From assembly GCF_004137255.1 (NCBI RefSeq), contig NZ_SDWT01000001.1:1674001-1738000 (forward strand): 64,000 bases of DNA, read 5' to 3'. Under the pieces are notes generated by a model. It saw nothing but the letters and a program-made list of their open reading frames with translations, did no database searches and was not told the origin of the DNA. This document shows positions 42,170 through 50,022 of the stretch, piece after piece; position 1 is the first letter of the stretch; each line of letters opens with the position of its first letter. This DNA comes from Nocardioides oleivorans. Its GTDB lineage: Bacteria > Actinomycetota > Actinomycetes > Propionibacteriales > Nocardioidaceae. Position numbers and translations under genes: made by a program.

Positions 42170-43663
42170 ATGTCCCTCGATGCCACGTCGGCGTCCTCAG
42201 GCCAGCCCACCACGTCGGCCCTGCTCGCGCGGGCCCAGCAGGTTGCCGACCAGCTCGTCTCCGAGGCTCGTGCGGAGGCCGAGCGGCTCACCGCCGACCT
42301 CGCCAGCCTCCGCGAGGAGGCCCGCCTGCTCAAGGTCGAGGCCGAGCGCGACCGCGCCGAGGCCGGCCGGGCACGCCACCAGGCCGAGCAGGTGCTGGCC
42401 GGTGCGTCCGCGGAGGCCTCTGCGATCGTCGTCGACGCCAACGAGCAGGCCGGGCTGCTGATGAGCTCCGCCGCCGGTGCGCGCGACGAGCAGGTCGAGG
42501 CGGCCAGGAGCGAGGGCGACAAGCTCCGCGCCCAGGCCCAGGACGACGCAGCCGCACTGCGAGCCGAGTCGCAGGAGCTGCGCGACACCGCAGCCACCGA
42601 CCGGGCCGACCTGCTCGAGGGAGCCCGGCTCGAGGCCGAGTCGACCGTCGGCTCCGCCCAGGAGACCGCCGCGCGTCTCGTCGAGGAGGCCCGCACCGCC
42701 GGCCAGCAGCACCTCGACTCCGCGGCCGCCGAGGCCGAGTCGTTGCGGGCGAGCGCCTCGACCGAGTCGGCCCGCATGCGCGACGAGGCGGCGCTCCACG
42801 TCGAGGAGCTGCGCCGCACGACGGGGTCGGAGGTCGACCAGATGCGCCGGCTCGCCGAGGAGACGCTCGCCGCGGCCCGCACGGAGAGCGAGGAGAAGCT
42901 CCGCCACGCGGCCGAGCAGACCGCGTGGGCGACCCAGACGGTCGAGTCCGTGCTGGCCGGTGCGGCCACGGAGGCGGAGTCGATCCGCAAGGCCAGCCAC
43001 GCCGAGGCCGGTGACCACGTGCGCCTGGTCCGCCACCGGCTGCAGGGAGTCATCGCCGCCGTCGACGCCCGTGTCGCGCTCGAGCTGGCTGAGGCCAAGC
43101 AGCGAGCCGACGAGACCGCCCAGGACGCCGCTCACGCGGCGGCCGAGCGGAGGGCGGAGGCGCGGACCGCCCTCGAGCAGGCGGAGGCGGAGGCGGCCCG
43201 CGTCATCGCCGACGCGACCGACGAGTCCGAGCGCGCCGTCGAGCGGCTCGAGCGTCGCCGGGCCGAGGCCGAGTCCGGTGCCGCGAGCCTGCGCGCCCTC
43301 GTGGCCGAGGAGGTCACCCGCACGCGTGCCGAGGCGGCGGAGGAGCGTCGTCGGGCCCGCGAGGAGGCGGTCGTCCACCTCGCCGAGGGTCGTGCCGAGG
43401 CCGACCAGCTGCGCGAGGGAGCCCGCCGCGCCGTCGAGCGCGCCCGTGCCGAGATCGCCCAGCTGCAGACCCGCCGCGACGGCATCGCCGCCGAGCTCGG
43501 CCAGCTGTCGGGCGTGATCGAGGCGCTCTCGGTGCCCGAGCGCGAGCAGACCGCGTTCCAACCCCTGCCCGAGGCGGCCCCGACCGCCGAGCCCCTGCGC
43601 CCCTCCCTCCCGCACCGCCCCGTCGCCGTCTCGCCCGACCTCGACGCCGACGACCGCCCCTGA
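42170..43663 (+). CDS. Long coiled-coil protein, possible polar/cytoskeletal scaffold
   Basis: A 497-aa protein that is nearly all Ala/Glu/Arg-rich helix with heptad-like periodicity from ~15 to ~445, followed by a Pro-rich tail. Repeated EAERL/EAES/DEARL segments recur every 7-11 residues. It lacks the DivIVA N-terminal motif seen in the next gene. Together the two resemble the Scy-FilP arrangement of Streptomyces, where long coiled-coil proteins organise polar growth; that comparison is inference, since coiled coils look alike. The ATG has GAGGAG 9 nt upstream. Confidence 0.65.
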   Translation: MSLDATSASSGQPTTSALLARAQQVADQLVSEARAEAERLTADLASLREEARLLKVEAERDRAEAGRARHQAEQVLAGASAEASAIVVDANEQAGLLMSSAAGARDEQVEAARSEGDKLRAQAQDDAAALRAESQELRDTAATDRADLLEGARLEAESTVGSAQETAARLVEEARTAGQQHLDSAAAEAESLRASASTESARMRDEAALHVEELRRTTGSEVDQMRRLAEETLAAARTESEEKLRHAAEQTAWATQTVESVLAGAATEAESIRKASHAEAGDHVRLVRHRLQGVIAAVDARVALELAEAKQRADETAQDAAHAAAERRAEARTALEQAEAEAARVIADATDESERAVERLERRRAEAESGAASLRALVAEEVTRTRAEAAEERRRAREEAVVHLAEGRAEADQLREGARRAVERARAEIAQLQTRRDGIAAELGQLSGVIEALSVPEREQTAFQPLPEAAPTAEPLRPSLPHRPVAVSPDLDADDRP

Positions 43664-43699
43664 TCACACCGCTTCCCCCGCCCCCACAGGAGATCCCCG

Positions 43700-44755
43700 A
43701 TGCCCGAAGAGCTGTTCACGATCGTCCGTCGCGGCTACGACCAGGCCGAGGTCGACCGGGCCGTCGGCCAGGTGCAGGCCGAGCTGGCCGAGCTCAAGCA
43801 GCGGCTCCAGGCCGCCGAGGTCGCCGCCGAGCAGGCACGGGGTGACGCCGAGACCGCGCGCAACGAGGCCTCGGCCTCCCGCGACGCCCTGGTCTCCGCG
43901 CAGCAGCAGGAGCCCGAGGTCCCGACCTACGCCCACCTCGGTGACCGGGTCGGGCAGATCCTCTCCCTCGCCGAGACGGAGGCCGCCGAGATCCGCGACC
44001 GGGTCGTCGGAGAGGTCGAGTCGCTGCGCAAGGAGGCCGAGGCCGAGGTCGGCCGGCTGCGCGCCGACGCCGACCGGTACGCCGAGGAGACCCGTCGTGA
44101 CGCCGACGCAGAGGGCGCCCGCGTGCTGGGCGACGCGCGCACGGCGGCCGACTCCGAGCGGGACGCCGCCGAGCGCGACGCCTCCGCCCGCCGCGCCGAG
44201 GCCGAGGCCCTCCACGAGGACCAGCGCGCCAAGGCCGCCCAGGCCGCCGCGGACTTCGAGACGACCCTGGCCGAGCGCCGCCAGAAGGCGACCTCGGAGT
44301 TCCAGGCCCAGCAGGCCGCGACCCAGGCCGAGCTCGATGCGATGAATGCCCGCAACCGCGACGCCGAGGCGGCGCTCGAGCGCTCGCGCGCCGAGGCCGA
44401 GTCGCGGATCGCCCGGATGCTGGCCGAGGCCGAGGAGCGCTCGACCGCCATGGTCAGCGAGGCCCGCGGCACCGCCGACCGGGTGCGCGCCGAGTCCGAG
44501 CGCGAGCTGACCGCCGCCGCCCAGCGCCGCGACAGCATCAACGCCCAGCTGTCCAACGTCCGCCAGATGCTCGCCACCCTCACCGGCACCGTGCCGGGGA
44601 TCGCCTTCCCCGGCGAGCCCGCGCCGGCCGCGGTCGCGGACGACGTACCCGCGCCGGCGGCAGCAGCCGACGAGCCCGAGCCGTCGGAGGAGCCCGAGGT
44701 CGTCGAGTCCTCCGACGAGGTCGTCGAGACCGAGGAGTCCTCCGAGCAGCGGTGA
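43700..44755 (+). CDS. DivIVA/FilP-like coiled-coil cytoskeletal protein
   Basis: A 351-aa protein. Residues 5-25 (LFTIVRRGYDQAEVDRAV) match the membrane-binding N-terminus shared by DivIVA and FilP. A long coiled coil (~27-300) follows, then an acidic, Pro-rich tail. Length and layout are close to Streptomyces FilP (~310 aa). Such proteins form filaments that support polar growth or the division site. It lies 36 bp downstream of the other coiled-coil gene, with AGGAG 8 nt before the ATG, and is followed by a hairpin terminator. Confidence 0.75.
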   Translation: MPEELFTIVRRGYDQAEVDRAVGQVQAELAELKQRLQAAEVAAEQARGDAETARNEASASRDALVSAQQQEPEVPTYAHLGDRVGQILSLAETEAAEIRDRVVGEVESLRKEAEAEVGRLRADADRYAEETRRDADAEGARVLGDARTAADSERDAAERDASARRAEAEALHEDQRAKAAQAAADFETTLAERRQKATSEFQAQQAATQAELDAMNARNRDAEAALERSRAEAESRIARMLAEAEERSTAMVSEARGTADRVRAESERELTAAAQRRDSINAQLSNVRQMLATLTGTVPGIAFPGEPAPAAVADDVPAPAAAADEPEPSEEPEVVESSDEVVETEESSEQR

Positions 44756-44760
44756 CCCAC

Positions 44761-44786
44761 CCACCTTCCGCTCGCTCGGAAGGTGG
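44761..44786. terminator. Hairpin terminator (family P2-related)
   Basis: CCACCTTCCG, a 6-nt loop and CGGAAGGTGG form a perfect 10-bp stem 5 bp after the DivIVA-like gene. It is followed by CCCACGCACCG, shared with the hairpins at 32534-32650. Confidence 0.6.
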
Positions 44787-44828
44787 CCCACGCACCGCCC
44801 GTCCTCTCGCGACACGCCCGGGATGCAT

Positions 44829-44851
44829 CGTGAGTCTCCAGGAGACTCACG
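44829..44851. promoter_or_regulatory. Perfect 23-bp palindrome upstream of the sulfonate-type operon
   Basis: CGTGAGTCTCC / A / GGAGACTCACG reads the same on both strands. It lies 105 bp before the substrate-binding protein's ATG. Two TAAGTC direct repeats (44887 and 44896) and a TATGGT -10-like box (44915-44920) follow. It could be an operator or a transcription terminator. Confidence 0.45.
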
Positions 44852-44956
44852 GCCGAGCGGCGGGTCGTGGCGCATGTCTCCACCCCTAAGTCGAGTAAGT
44901 CACTAGAAATTGGCTATGGTGGTCCGGGTTGCCCCAGCACTCGGACGGAGACACCC

Positions 44957-46006
44957 ATGCCCCACCCCGTACGTCGCCTCGCCGCGGCGGTCGCCTCGAC
45001 CGCCCTCGTGGCGCTCGGCGCGAGCGCGTGCAGCGGCGCGAGCGCGCAGATCACGGACGCCGACGGCGTCACCACGCTGCGCTACCAGGCCACGCCCGGA
45101 CTGATGAACTACGCCGAGCTGGCCGCTGCGCTCGGCTACCTCGACGGCATCGAGCTGCAGAACATCGGCACCGCCCAGGGTGGACCCGAGCAGCTGCGCG
45201 GCCTCGCGACCGGGCAGGCGGAGTTCGCCGTGGGTCCGTTCAACGGAGCCATCGCCCGCGCCGTGTCCACCGGGCTCGACATGACCGCCGTGGTCGGCAG
45301 CTACGGCACGTCGGGTGACGTCGAGATGTCGCTCCTCACGCTCGCGAGCAGCGACCTGCGCGACGGCCACGACCTCATCGGCAAGACCGTGGGCGTCAAC
45401 ACGCTCGGCGCCAACTCCGAGGCGCTGATCGACACCTACCTCGCCGACGAGGGGCTGACGAGCGAGGAGATCGAGGAGGTCACGCTCGTGCCGCTGCCCG
45501 GCGCGACCCTCGAGGCCGCGCTGCGCCAGGGCCAGGTCGACGGCGCGCTGATCTCCTTCAGCGCCCGCGCCAGCGCGATCAAGAACGGTGGCGTGCGCGA
45601 CCTGGCGACCGACTCCGACTTCGTCGGCGACTACACCGGCGGCAGCACCGTGCTGATGGACGACTTCATCGAGCAGCACCCCGACATCACCCGGGAGTTC
45701 GTGGGTGCGCTCGCCGAAGCCATCCACTGGCAGCAGACGCACACCAAGGACGAGGTCCTCGAGGTGTACGGCGACTGGCTGGCCGAGCGCGGTCGCGAGC
45801 CCGAGCTGGCGACGTACGCCCTGTGGCAGGGCAACGGCCTGCCGAACGACGGCGGCGTGCTGACCGAGCACGACTTCTCGATGTGGCTCGACTGGCTCGA
45901 GTCCAACGGCGAGGTCGAGCCCGGCTCCCTGGACGTCGACGACGTCTTCACCAACGAGTTCAACCCCTACGCAGACCACGCAGCAGACGAGGAAGGCACC
46001 CGATGA
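44957..46006 (+). CDS. ABC transporter substrate-binding lipoprotein (SsuA/TauA-like)
   Basis: A 349-aa protein with a lipoprotein signal ending at lipobox ASAC (Cys ~25). The mature part is a type II periplasmic-binding fold of the NMT1/SsuA family: ELAAALGYLDGIELQNIG, GQAEFAVGPFNGAIARA, LIGKTVGVNTLG and LRQGQVDGALI. It should bind an aliphatic sulfonate, taurine-like or related organosulfur compound. It is translationally coupled to the ATPase (ATGA). The downstream flavin monooxygenase supports organosulfur use. Confidence 0.82.
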   Translation: MPHPVRRLAAAVASTALVALGASACSGASAQITDADGVTTLRYQATPGLMNYAELAAALGYLDGIELQNIGTAQGGPEQLRGLATGQAEFAVGPFNGAIARAVSTGLDMTAVVGSYGTSGDVEMSLLTLASSDLRDGHDLIGKTVGVNTLGANSEALIDTYLADEGLTSEEIEEVTLVPLPGATLEAALRQGQVDGALISFSARASAIKNGGVRDLATDSDFVGDYTGGSTVLMDDFIEQHPDITREFVGALAEAIHWQQTHTKDEVLEVYGDWLAERGREPELATYALWQGNGLPNDGGVLTEHDFSMWLDWLESNGEVEPGSLDVDDVFTNEFNPYADHAADEEGTR

Positions 46007-46842
46007 GCAGCAGGATCGACCTGAGCGGGGTGGGACAGGTGTTCCACGTCCGCAACGACCAGAGCAAGCAGATGGAGAAGTTCGTGGCACTGGCCGACGT
46101 CGACCTCACGGTCGCGCCCGGCGAGTTCCTCACGATCGTCGGCCCGAGCGGCTGCGGGAAGTCGACGGTGCTCGACCTGATCAGCGGGCTGTCCACGCCG
46201 GCCCTCGGCACGGTCTCGATCGACGGCACCCCGGTCACCGAGCCGGGCCTCGACCGGGGCGTGGTCTTCCAGCAGTACACGCTGCTCCCGTGGCGTACGG
46301 CGCAGGGCAACGTCGAGCTCGCCCTCGAGGCGGCCGGCGTGAGGCGCGACGAGCGCCGACGGACGGCGGCCGAGTTCCTCGACCTGGTCGGGCTGTCGGA
46401 CTTCGCGAACCGCTACCCCCACGAGCTCTCCGGCGGCATGAAGCAGCGCGTCGCCATCGCGCGCTCGCTGTCGTACCAGCCGGAGGTGCTGCTCATGGAC
46501 GAGCCGTTCGGCGCACTGGACGCGCAGACGCGCGAGCGGCTCCAGGAGGAGCTGCTCGGCATCTGGAGGCGGACCGGCACGACCGTCGTCTTCATCACCC
46601 ACGACATCGACGAGGCGGTCTTCCTCGGCCAGCGCGTCGCCGTGATGAGCGCGCGCCCCGGCCGGATCCGCGACCTCGTCGAGATCGACCTCGACCGCAC
46701 GGCGGCCGCCGACGTCGACGTGCGATCCACGCCGGAGTTCGCCCGCTACCGCCACGAGATCTGGACGCTGCTGCGCCAGGCCAACAAGTCGGCGCAGGAC
46801 CCGGCCGACCACCACCTGGAGGAGGTCGAGCGCGTTGCCTAA
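46003..46842 (+). CDS. ABC transporter ATP-binding protein (SsuB/TauB-like)
   Basis: A 279-aa ATPase with Walker A GPSGCGKST (~46-54), Q-loop VVFQQYTLLPWR, ABC signature LSGGMKQRVAIARS, Walker B EVLLMDEPFGALD and switch His in FITHDIDEAV. The LPWRT after the Q-loop is typical of nitrate/sulfonate/taurine importers. The start overlaps the binding-protein stop (ATGA), and the end overlaps the permease TTG by 8 bp. Confidence 0.88.
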   Translation: MSSRIDLSGVGQVFHVRNDQSKQMEKFVALADVDLTVAPGEFLTIVGPSGCGKSTVLDLISGLSTPALGTVSIDGTPVTEPGLDRGVVFQQYTLLPWRTAQGNVELALEAAGVRRDERRRTAAEFLDLVGLSDFANRYPHELSGGMKQRVAIARSLSYQPEVLLMDEPFGALDAQTRERLQEELLGIWRRTGTTVVFITHDIDEAVFLGQRVAVMSARPGRIRDLVEIDLDRTAAADVDVRSTPEFARYRHEIWTLLRQANKSAQDPADHHLEEVERVA

Positions 46843-47671
46843 CCTGCTGCTCGAACGCACCGAGGCCCGACCCAACCAGCGCCAGGAGGCCTCCGCCGGA
46901 GTCCACTCGGCCAAGCAGCGAGCCGCCGTCCTGCGGTGGACCCGGGGGCTCACCGGGCTGGCGCTGCTCGCCCTCGTCTGGGAGGTCGTGCCGCGCCTCG
47001 GCCTGGTCGACCCCTACTTCGTCCCGCCGCTCAGCACCGTCGTCGGCGCCTGGTGGGAGCTCGCCACCACCGGCCAGCTCTGGACCCACGTGCAGGCCAG
47101 CCTCGTCCGCTCCGGGGTCGGGTTCGTCCTCGCGCTCGCGCTGGCGATCCCGCTCGGTGCGGTCATCGCCTGGTACTCCCCGGTCCGCGAGCTGCTGACG
47201 CCGGTGCTGGAGATCTTCCGCAACACCGCCGCGCTGGCGATCCTGCCGGTGTTCGTGCTGCTGCTCGGCATCGGCGAGACCTCGAAGATCGCGATCGTGG
47301 TGTTCGCCTGCTTCTTCCCGGTGCTGCTCTCGACGATCGCCGGTGTCGGCTCGGTCGACGTCCAGCTGCTGCGCGCTGCACGGGTGCTGGGCATGTCGCC
47401 GGTGACGACCTTCCGCAAGGTGGTCTTCCCGGCCGCCGTGCCGACGATCTTCACCGGCATCCGGATCGCCGGCGCCGCCGCGATCCTGGTGCTCATCGCC
47501 GCCGAGATGATCGGCGCCACGGCCGGCCTCGGCTACCTCATCAACTACAGCCAGTACAACTTCCTGATCCCGCAGATGTACGCCGGCATCCTCACGACCG
47601 CGCTGATCGGCCTCGCCGTGAACTTCGGGCTGGTCGCCATCGAGCGCCGGCTCTCGCGCTGGCGCGCGTGA
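46835..47671 (+). CDS. ABC transporter permease (SsuC/TauC-like)
   Basis: A 278-aa protein with about six membrane helices. The BPD transporter EAA-like loop is seen in ARVLGMSPVTTFRKVVFPAAVPTIFTG, and the C-terminal helix pair ends in ERRLSRWRA. The TTG start at 46835 overlaps the end of the ATPase gene and has GGAGGTCGAG about 8 nt upstream. A ~38-residue hydrophilic N-terminus precedes helix 1. It completes the importer. Confidence 0.85.
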   Translation: MPNLLLERTEARPNQRQEASAGVHSAKQRAAVLRWTRGLTGLALLALVWEVVPRLGLVDPYFVPPLSTVVGAWWELATTGQLWTHVQASLVRSGVGFVLALALAIPLGAVIAWYSPVRELLTPVLEIFRNTAALAILPVFVLLLGIGETSKIAIVVFACFFPVLLSTIAGVGSVDVQLLRAARVLGMSPVTTFRKVVFPAAVPTIFTGIRIAGAAAILVLIAAEMIGATAGLGYLINYSQYNFLIPQMYAGILTTALIGLAVNFGLVAIERRLSRWRA

Positions 47672-47696
47672 CCCGACCCGGAAAGGACACCGACCC

Positions 47697-49034
47697 ATGT
47701 CGAAGCACCTGATCCTCAACGCGTTCCTGATGAGCACCGGCCACCACGAGGCCTCGTGGCGGATGCCGGAGACCGACGTGACGAGCTATCGCGACGTCAC
47801 GCACTACCAGCGGCTCGCGCAGGTCGCCGAGCGCGGAAAGATGGACTCGGTGTTCTTCGCCGACAGCCCGTCGATCTTCGGGGTGAACCTCGAGCGACGT
47901 CCGGCCGAGGCGATCGAGCCGGCCCTCCTGCTCACCGCGATGGCGGTCGCGACCGAGCGGATCGGCCTGGTCGCCACGTCCTCGACGACCTACGAGGAGC
48001 CCTACAACCTCGCCCGCACGTTCGCCTCGCTCGACGCGATCAGCCACGGTCGCGCCGGCTGGAACGTGGTCACCACCGCCGACCTCAAGGCCGGCGCCAA
48101 CTTCGGGATGACCGAGGCACCGTCCCACGCCGAGCGCTACCGCCGGGCCGAGGAGTTCCTCGAGGTCGTGCTCGGCCTCTGGGGCGGGTGGCGCGACGAC
48201 TCGACGGTCGCCGACAAGCAGTCGGGCGTCTTCCACGACTCCGCCAGGGTGGACGTGCTGGACCACGTGGGCGAGCACTTCCGCGTCCGCGGCCCGCTCA
48301 ACGTCGGCCGCTCGGAGCAGGGCCACCCGGTGATCGTGCAGGCCGGCTCGTCCGTGCCCGGCATGGCGCTCGCGGCGGCGTACGCCGAGGCGGTCTTCAC
48401 CGCGCAGCCGTCGATCGACGACGGACGGGCGTTCTACGACGAGCTGAAGGCGGCCACCCGCAAGGCCGGGCGCAACCCCGACCACATCAAGATCCTGCCC
48501 GGGCTGGTGCCGATCATCGGCAGCACCGAGGCCGAGGCGAAGGCGATCGAGCAGCAGCTCGACGACCTCGTCGTGCTCGACCACCCGCTCGACCAGCTCT
48601 CGGCCGACATCGGGATCCCGGTCGACGAGATCGACCTCGACGCGCCGCTGCCGGACGACATCCGCCCGGCGAGCGACATCCAGGGCAACCGGGCGCGCTA
48701 CGAGCTCGTCGTGAAGCTCGCCCGCTCCGACGACCTGACGGTCCGTCAGTTGCTGCTCAAGCTCGGCAGTGGCCGCGGCCACCGGTCCTTCACCGGCACG
48801 CCCGAGCAGGTCGCCGACGACATCGAGCTCTGGTTCACCTCCGGCGCGGCCGACGGGTTCAACATCATGCCGGCGGTCCTGCCCTCGGGCCTGGAGGCCT
48901 TCGTCGACCACGTCGTCCCGATCCTGCGCCAGCGCGGCCTGTTCCGCGACGACTACACCGGTACGACGCTGCGCGAGCACTACGGCCTCCCGGTCCCGCA
49001 GCCGCGGGTGACCCGGCTGGAGGCGAGCGCCTGA
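47697..49034 (+). CDS. NtaA/SnaA/DszA-family FMN-dependent monooxygenase
   Basis: A 445-aa bacterial-luciferase-like enzyme. It has LILNAFLMSTGHHEASWR at the N-terminus, FFADSPSIFG, GRAGWNVVTT, AERYRRAEEFLEVVLGLW and GHPVIVQAGSSVPGM, all characteristic of the NtaA/DszA class. These enzymes use FMNH2 supplied by a separate reductase to oxygenate sulfones, nitrilotriacetate or similar. Next to an SsuABC-like importer, an organosulfur substrate is likely. No flavin reductase gene is in the window. AAAGGA precedes the ATG by ~8 nt. Confidence 0.85.
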   Translation: MSKHLILNAFLMSTGHHEASWRMPETDVTSYRDVTHYQRLAQVAERGKMDSVFFADSPSIFGVNLERRPAEAIEPALLLTAMAVATERIGLVATSSTTYEEPYNLARTFASLDAISHGRAGWNVVTTADLKAGANFGMTEAPSHAERYRRAEEFLEVVLGLWGGWRDDSTVADKQSGVFHDSARVDVLDHVGEHFRVRGPLNVGRSEQGHPVIVQAGSSVPGMALAAAYAEAVFTAQPSIDDGRAFYDELKAATRKAGRNPDHIKILPGLVPIIGSTEAEAKAIEQQLDDLVVLDHPLDQLSADIGIPVDEIDLDAPLPDDIRPASDIQGNRARYELVVKLARSDDLTVRQLLLKLGSGRGHRSFTGTPEQVADDIELWFTSGAADGFNIMPAVLPSGLEAFVDHVVPILRQRGLFRDDYTGTTLREHYGLPVPQPRVTRLEASA

Positions 49035-49041
49035 CCCCCGT

Positions 49042-50022
49042 TGGTCGACGACGGACGGAGTCGTGTCCTCCGCTGGTCGAGGAAGGACGGAGTCCTGTCA
49101 CGAGACCCGGTCACGTAAGTCGGGCGACCCGGGGCCGGGGGGTTTCGTGACGGTCGCTGCGCGACCTCCTCAACCAGCGGGCACGCGCTGCGCGACCTCC
49201 TCAACCAGCGGGCACGCGCTGCGCGACCTCCTCAACCGACGGCTCCGTTGGTCGAGGAAGGACGGAGTCCTGTCACGAGACCCGGCAACCCTGTCCACAG
49301 ATCGCCGGAGGCGTCTGGATCCGGCGGCCGAGACCGACCACCGTGGGGACATGCCGCACGTCTACATCCTCCGGTGCTCGGACGACAGCTTCTACGTCGG
49401 GAGCACCTGGCACCTCGAGCGCCGGGTCTCGGAGCACAACCTCGGGATCGGTGCGGCCTACACCAGACGGCGCAGACCGGTGACGCTCGTGTGGTGCGGG
49501 GACTACGACCGGGTCGAGGACGCCTACGCCATGGAGAAGAGGATCCAGGGGTGGTCGCGGGCGAAGCGGCAGGCCCTGATCGACGGCCGGACCGACGACC
49601 TCACGCCGTTGTCCAGCCGGAGCTGGGCCGCGATCAGGGAGCGCCGCGGGTCGGGCGACCAGGGCCGGGGGGTTTCGTGACGGTCGCTGCGCGACCTCCT
49701 CAACCAACGGGCACAGGCTGGCGACCGCCTCAACCAGCGGCTCCGTTGGTCGAGGAAGGACGGAGTCCTGTCACGAGACCCGGTCACGTGAGTCGTGCGA
49801 CCAGGGCCGGGGGGTTTCGTGACGGTCGCTGCGCGACCTCCTCAACCAACGGGTACGTGCTGCGCGACCGCCTCGACCAGCGGCTCCGTTGGTCGAGGAA
49901 GGACGGAGTCCCGTCACGAGACCCGGTGACGCGGGTCGGGCGACCGGGGCCGGGGGGTTTCGTGACGGTCGCTGCGCGACCTCCTCAACCAGCGTGCACG
50001 CGCTGCGCGACCTCCTCAACCA
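49042..50022. repeat. Array of inverted palindromic arms (A and B) with ~143-bp period, carrying a GIY-YIG gene
   Basis: A arms (TGGTCGAGGA, a GGAC/GTCC hairpin, CACGAGACC) lie at 49074-49107, 49249-49282, 49747-49780 and 49890-49923. B arms (GGTTTCGTGAC, a GGTCGC/GCGACC hairpin, TCCTCAACCA) lie at 49141-49176, 49671-49706, 49813-49848 and 49956-49991. A and B are inverted relatives. Three A-B pairs enclose a 32-33 bp GC-rich spacer; the second pair instead encloses 388 bp with the GIY-YIG gene. Partial B copies (GCTGCGCGACC...CTCAACCA) follow each B, and a degenerate A lies at 49042. This fills the 49035-49350 and 49681-50015 gaps. Confidence 0.85.
49351..49680 (+). CDS. GIY-YIG nuclease domain protein embedded in the repeat array
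   Basis: A 109-aa single-domain protein. The signature is VYILRCSDDSFYVGST (residues 4-19). The conserved Arg and His are in LERRVSEHN, and the metal-binding Glu is in AMEKRIQGWSRAKRQALI (~63-80). This is the small UPF0213/YhbQ-like branch. The last ~10 residues (SGDQGRGVS) are encoded by the repeat sequence, and the TGA stop lies in the GTTTCGTGACGG part of a B arm. The ATG at 49351 has only a weak GTGGGG ahead. It is the only gene in the array, lying between an A and a B arm. Function beyond a predicted nuclease is unknown. Confidence 0.8.
   Translation: MPHVYILRCSDDSFYVGSTWHLERRVSEHNLGIGAAYTRRRRPVTLVWCGDYDRVEDAYAMEKRIQGWSRAKRQALIDGRTDDLTPLSSRSWAAIRERRGSGDQGRGVS

Noticed and set aside
49042..50022. 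CRISPR array
   Set aside because: Repeat units are long (~143 bp), contain inverted arms and near-identical spacers, and there are no cas genes. The pattern fits REP/REPIN-type elements.
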